Assembly (NCBI GenBank): GCA_030068145.1
Contig: JAPJBO010000903.1
Coordinates: 28,446-92,445, forward strand
Length of the DNA stretch: 64,000 bases
Reading direction: 5' to 3'
DNA from: Diplonema papillatum
Lineage: Eukaryota > Euglenozoa > Diplonemea > Diplonemida > Diplonemidae
Each line of letters opens with the position of its first letter. Positions within the stretch are counted from its first letter, which is position 1. The notes beneath the pieces were generated by a model. It was not told where the DNA came from. It did not search any database and saw only the letters and a program-made list of their open reading frames with translations. A program made the translations under genes and the position numbers. Below, piece after piece: positions 59,501-64,000 of the stretch.

Positions 59501-59657
59501 CTGTTACTTTCATGGGATGTTCACCGGGGTAGGGTCCGACCTAACCGTTAGTCAACAGCAACGTCGAAAAAGGGGAGGGGGAAAGAAGATAGACAATCAG
59601 TGGGGTTGACAAGCTCGTAAGTGGTTGTTTGTAGATCAGTACATCCTTAAACTACGC

Positions 59658-60276
59658 CTACTGGGGAGGCCCAAATACAATAGGTACCCAAATACAATAT
59701 TATTTCGGAATACAATAGGTACGCTGAAATGGGGGTTTCGTTGAGCAGGAATACAATATTATTTGTCCCCAGTGGGGTTTTGCAGGGGGTTCCACGGGCT
59801 TCCCCTCGCGAGAGCAGCTTCTTCAATGTGGAACACTCCGGAAGCCGAAAGTTCAATCCTACTACTTGATTTCGCTATCTGTGGCATTTTCCTCAGGTCA
59901 GGAATCAATAATTCCTAAGGCTCGCACCCAAGCAAAAGTAAATGGCCCGCTTTTTTTTAGCCCGTGGTCCAGCGGTCACCACACCCACATGTGATGCTGA
60001 GGGTGCTGGTTCGATTCCTCGGCGGAGTGGTTTTCCAAAGTCTGAAATGCCATCTGGGGGCCAGATTTTTGGCCACATTGAGTGTAGAAAAGGTGCCATA
60101 CATGCCGGGGGGTAGCTCTTTCCACCCCACAAAATATTTGCCAAATTTTCTCCAATGTTGACCTGCAAGTGCCTGCAGCCAGACTATCAGCATCCAGACT
60201 GTTTGAAAACCCTGTTTTCTATATCCTTCCCCCCCAAATACAATATTATACCTATTGTATTTGGGCCCCCCCAGTA
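59658..60276. mobile_element. ~620-bp inverted-repeat element with tRNA-like core
   Basis: Ends CTACTGGGGAGGCCCAAATA and, inverted, CTACTGGGGGGGCCCAAATA, both followed by CAATAGGTA. No exact target duplication was found (TACGC against CACGC). It contains an A/B-box pair at 59,957-60,030 and no ORF of note. Confidence 0.75.
59957..60030 (+). ncRNA. tRNA-like Pol III box pair
   Basis: CGTGGTCCAGCGGTCAC fits an A box and GGTTCGATTCC an exact B box, ~34 bases apart. The T-stem pairs poorly, so a tRNA-derived relic is more likely than a tRNA gene. Confidence 0.4.
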
Positions 60277-60279
60277 GCA

Positions 60280-61710
60280 CGCGGCCAGGCGGTCTTTAGC
60301 GGACCTCCAGTACACTAAACGCAAGCCGGCAGGTCGTCATCAGACGCGGCACGAAAAGCAAACTTCGCCGGCGCAGCACTTCAGCCTTGCGTCCTCTCAT
60401 TTACAGCGGGCACCGTACCTGACCTCAGTCCCGCTAGGCCGAGATTCCGGTTGTTCCACAGGGCAAACATCACTCCCCGAAGTTGACGTACGTGCAGAGA
60501 CGTTCGTGCACACGCAGGCCTCTGAGACCCCGGAACAATCGACCGTCCTTGTCGCGGTCGGTCTACGTTAGGGAACTCAAAAACGGTTTTCGTGAGATTT
60601 CATGTCGGAGCTTGCAAAAATCTGTAGCAGCATAGTTGGTTCTGGCTCACGCTCCTGATGCTCTGCATCTCACTTTTGGCGCCTTCGTCGTGTTTGTGCC
60701 CACAGCTTGTGTCGGGTCGTGTCGCATCAGAATTGCGAGAGGCATCACTAATGTCTGCGGCAACGCCGCCATCAACAACAGTTCAACGCAAAACCTCGCT
60801 TGAAGTGTCCGCTTTACTGTCGTGGTCTGCCAATTATTCAGAAGCCTAGTAGAAAAACCTCGTATATGTTGCTTCTCAGTGCTGCTTCAGCTCATTCAGC
60901 CTTTCGTCTTCATGTGATTCTTCAGTGGTCGCCACTAACTTTGACCTCGCCAAGATGGACATGATGTCAAGCCTAGCGAAAGGGCCTGCTCCGCTAGAAG
61001 CGGTTTTGCCAAGTTGCAGTGTTGCAATCAACCTCTGCAAGCAAGGCAGTCCGTCGTTCTTTTCGCTCTTTCGCCTTCGCTGCCCAGGGACTGCAACTCA
61101 AGCGTCAAGTCGCATTTTCCGTGCTTGCAAATCCACGGTTCAGAGGTGAACCCGTTTACAGAGTCTCCTCAAGAACCGGTAGATGCTAGTCGTAAGCAAA
61201 GTCTCACTCCCTGACTGACCCTTGTTCGGGTACTTGTCGCCGAGTTCGAAATTACACGTGGCTCGGGCTGCCCCCGCTGGACAGCTTCTAGAAAAGGATC
61301 GGTGCCGCCCAACGTTTTATCGAGTGGCGGTGAACGCGCTCATCACACGAGCGCTCTTCCTTGCCACATCGACATCATCGGTCGTCATCTCGTCAGCTTC
61401 TCATACGGCGAGCGCACTCCTGAAACATCGTCGCAGTCTCGGGTGTCTCGTCCTCTCGCGCCCACTGCAACTGGAGTGGACCGAAAGGGGCCCTCTTCGC
61501 ATCCCTTTAGAGCTGCTGGCCCGCAGATCAACAGAATCCACGTGACACGGAATGCGGTTCGTCGAAACATCGGCTGAGGCTGACAATAGAGTCAGTTGCG
61601 GCCGCACCTCGCCCGTTCACAGAAACTTCTGTGTTGCTGACGTCGCCGACGATCTGACCCAAAAAACGTCCGAATCCATTCTCCACAACGTCAGAAATAG
61701 TGTCCACTCA
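60280..61710. other. Unassigned sequence
   Basis: Short open frames on both strands but no recognisable protein, repeat or splice-delimited exon. Confidence 0.4.
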
Positions 61711-61714
61711 AACA

Positions 61715-61925
61715 TTATGTCAACACACAAACAGATACCTATCTGCGACGTTTTCTTTTGTTTGTGCGCACCAGCGGAACTCGCCTGCTTCGGCAAGTTG
61801 CATGTAGTTCGCAGCCAACCACTAATTTCGAGTACCAACCCATGCACCGTTGACACAAAGAAACCCGCTAAAAAAAAGCAGCACCAACAACACATTGTCA
61901 ACACACAAACAGATACCTATCTGCG
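61715..61925. repeat. Direct repeat ACACACAAACAGATACCTAT, two copies
   Basis: At ~61,722 and ~61,900, 178 bases apart, each followed by CTGCG. Confidence 0.7.
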
Positions 61926-62043
61926 GCGCTGTCTGTGCTGCCGTCAATTAGAGAGCCCTCGGCGCCTGCACGGGTGCACACGAAGAGACAGATGCCGATG
62001 CGCCAAACTGTCGTTGGAGACGGCAAAGCGAAAGCAGGTCTAC

Positions 62044-62215
62044 GCGGCCCTCCGAGGCTGCTGCTGCCGGCGCTTGCCAGCTTCCAGTCAGCCAGAGCAG
62101 GCACTGCGTTCTTGAAGGCGGAGACCCCGTGCCGGGCCAGCCGCATCGTCACCACGAACAGGAACACATCGAACAACACGCCGAGGATCAGCAACACGCT
62201 CGTCGGGACATGCAT
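62044..62215 (-). CDS. Candidate first exon with signal anchor
   Basis: From ATG 62,215 on the minus strand: MHVPTSVLLILGVLFDVFLF-VVTMRLARHGVSAFKNAVPA, LADWKLASAGSSSLGG. The first ~23 residues form a convincing transmembrane or signal segment. It is upstream of, and on the same strand as, the TPR and membrane exons of gene A, so it may be the first exon. No donor with the required phase is obvious (GTAGAC after 62,044 gives phase 1; GTGCCT after GCA gives phase 0). An unrelated gene is equally possible. A second minus-strand frame at 62,290-62,435 (YLRVEISFVNGINLTNHS) next to TATTTAAGG is not explained. Confidence 0.4.
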
Positions 62216-62644
62216 CGCTGCCCCACCCCTCCTCCCGGGGTCCCCCTCCCGTTTGTTTCGTCGTGGGCTGCATGTTTGGTTTCGAGAGGGAAGTTTTCAG
62301 TTTTAAGTGTGCCAATATGTCCACATATTGCCGCTCCTGGTTGGTGGAGTGATTTGTCAGGTTGATTCCGTTGACGAACGAGATCTCGACCCTTAAATAG
62401 GTGGGCGTGTCGTTGTAGGGGGTGTCTTTTGGCATCGGCGGCTTGCTGCTTACCCGAGACGTGCACTACTTCTTAAGGGGACTGCGCGCGACTTATACCC
62501 CCCTCCATCACCCGTCTCCCAAAATCTGCGGATGGTGATCCCATGCCACGTAACTATCTCTGTTCTTCTTGCGCCCAACTGTCGTTGGTGACGGCAAAGC
62601 GAAAGAGTTTCGTTTTTTTACAGATCTACCCATGTAGTGCGTTG

Positions 62645-64000
62645 CTCAGGGAAGTCGAAGGCCTGACAATCACACTAATGCAACAAATTCTGTGTCGGGG
62701 GCACAGATTGGACCCGCGTGTCGCCGCGATTCATCGGCGGGTGAACACGTTTTCGCAGCAGATGGTGAAGCAGTCGCACTTTTGGCACCGCTGGTGTGTT
62801 GCCATCCGAGCAGTGCAGCAAGCAAGGCGGGACCGCCCCCCCGGCGCTCCAGAGGCACCGGGGCAAAGCAAGGAGGGGCCAGTGTTCCTGCTCGAGCAAG
62901 CGATCACGGACATCGGATGGACGTGACCCAGATTCGACCCCCTGCAGGAAGGAACGGGCTGACGGCGCGAATGGACGGTGGTGCAGAACGTCGAGCCGCT
63001 GACGAAAGAGGAGAGGCAGCGGGCGCAGACCGCTCGGCACAACTTCCAGCACGAGCTACGGGAGGCCGGGCGGACGATGCGCTACAAGGAGGTGGTCAAG
63101 ACGAGGGCATCCCTCCTCGGCATCGAGGACGGCATCGACGGGGGCGCCACGCGAGACCTGCTGGAGAAGGGCGCCATCACCGGCTATCAGCAGGGCCTGG
63201 TCAGAGCTGTCATTGCCAACGCGGTACACACCGGCAAGCGATGGGAGCAAGCAACCTGCAGATTCTGCGACACTGGTGTCCCGGAGGACGAACAACACAT
63301 GTGGTGGGACTGCGTCAAGTGGAGCGACGTGCGCGGCGCGTATCCGAATGTGCTCGCTCGGCGGCCCGAGATGAAGCCGTATGCGGCGTCATGCCCAAGG
63401 ACACGATGCGACTTTGACGAATGCAGGGAGCTGGCGGCCGGGATGCAGCTGATGTGCGTCGAGATCCTGCTCGGGAGGCAGCGGGCCGACGGGATCCTCG
63501 AGCAGGACTGCCGGCGCAAGGAGCTCAAGGTGTCGACATATCCGTGGGGGTGGGAGCCGCAACGGCCGACGGCCAGCCAGACCATCAACGTCGACGGTGC
63601 GCGGCCGGACCGCAACGCATGGAAGGACACCCACGAGATGCTCCTGGCGCTGGCAGAATGGTGCTCGACGAAGCGGTGGTCCGAAACCGGCAAGGAGGCC
63701 TCCATCTCGTATTTCGAGCTCGCTGTCGATTTTGAGCTGCACAGCGGCCTGACCCTCACGCCGGCCGGCACACAGCGGAGGCAGGAGAACATCGCGCAGC
63801 GGCAGCCGAAGGAGCGCTGGACCGTGGCGGACACGCTGCCGGGAGAGGAGACGGCGGCGTTCTTCGACGGCGGCAGTCGGGGGAACGGGACCAACGGCGC
63901 GGTCGCGGGAGCCGGGGCGGTCTTCTACGACAAAGGCGTCAAGCAGTGGGAAGTTGAGAAGCCCATCGCCGGGAGAGCGACGAACAACGTGGCGGAATAC
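62645..64000 (+). mobile_element. LINE fragment with RNase H, runs off the window
   Basis: A plus-strand, 5'-truncated relative of the 45,809 LINE. The first part (ILCRGHRLDPRVAAIHRRVN, 62,645-62,928) is in another frame, so there is at least one break before 62,963. Confidence 0.75.
62963..64000 (+). CDS. LINE C-terminal protein: CCHC knuckle and RNase H (partial)
   Basis: Open to the window edge without a stop (346 codons). It reads RREWTVVQNVEPLTKEERQR, a helical linker, the knuckle CRFCDTGVPEDEQHMWWDC, the family block SYFELAVDFELHSGL, and RNase H beginning TAAFFDGGSRGNGTNGAVAG and TNNVAEY at the end, giving the first Asp and the Glu. The Cys-His repeats expected downstream would lie outside the window. 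No RT is present upstream. The frame is intact here, so the copy may be younger than the one at 45,809. Confidence 0.8.

Noticed and set aside
59957..60030. Functional tRNA gene
   Set aside because: Pol III boxes are present, but acceptor and T-stem pairing is poor and no credible anticodon arm was found.

Overview
The window reads as nuclear DNA of a unicellular eukaryote. Coding sequence comes as short, GC-rich exons with GT-AG boundaries. They are separated by introns of 1-23 kb that are packed with transposable elements, satellites, microsatellites and G/C homopolymers. A DNAJB13-like J-protein (an axonemal family) suggests a lineage that makes flagella. The repeat style would suit an alveolate alga such as a chromerid, but that is inference; nothing here proves the taxon. 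No bacterial operons, rRNA or CRISPR arrays were seen.

Host genes. Gene B (minus strand, 37,228 down to 3,756 and perhaps 300) is a class-B J-protein: J domain at 36,908-37,228, first C-terminal domain at 13,603-13,978, second at 3,756-3,885. Codon phases match at both joins. Gene A (minus strand, 57,843 down to 43,012, perhaps starting at 62,215 and ending at 41,166) encodes TPR-like helices followed by membrane segments. Phases match across exons 57,580-57,843, 50,092-50,320, 49,217-49,330 and 43,012-43,484. A lone cytochrome b5 exon lies on the plus strand at 41,805-41,999, inside gene A.

Mobile elements, left to right. 2,219-3,254: inverted-repeat element. 5,977-10,243: tyrosine-recombinase retrotransposon (gag, recombinase, RT-RNase H) bounded by a 20-bp direct repeat, with an unoccupied relative of its target at 40,222-40,242. 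15,369-17,200: 5'-truncated LINE with a restriction-like endonuclease. 17,228-20,732: 3.5-kb hAT transposon with an 8-bp target duplication. 21,381-24,397: second hAT-like transposon with long inverted arms. 31,674-35,515, 45,809-47,800, 51,047-54,188 and 62,645-64,000: related non-LTR retrotransposons, plus fragments at 28,390, 35,516, 38,045 and 59,068. 38,985-39,793 and 48,173-48,973: nested non-autonomous DNA elements whose boundaries are fixed by empty sites or target duplications.

The most striking object is the LINE at 51,047-54,229. One open frame carries an AlkB-like 2-oxoglutarate/Fe(II) dioxygenase, then a consensus 2A ribosome-skipping motif, then an APE endonuclease and a reverse transcriptase. 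A minus-strand relative (31,674-35,515) supplies the missing 3' half: RT motifs, a CCHC knuckle and three Cys-His repeats with a basic tail. Two further relatives carry RNase H in that region.

Satellites include ~200-bp units (798-1,745), ~127-bp units (54,190-54,715), a 22-bp palindromic minisatellite (55,812-56,690), telomere-like G-rich repeats (5,590-5,780) and several (GT)n tracts. G or C homopolymers sit at many element junctions.
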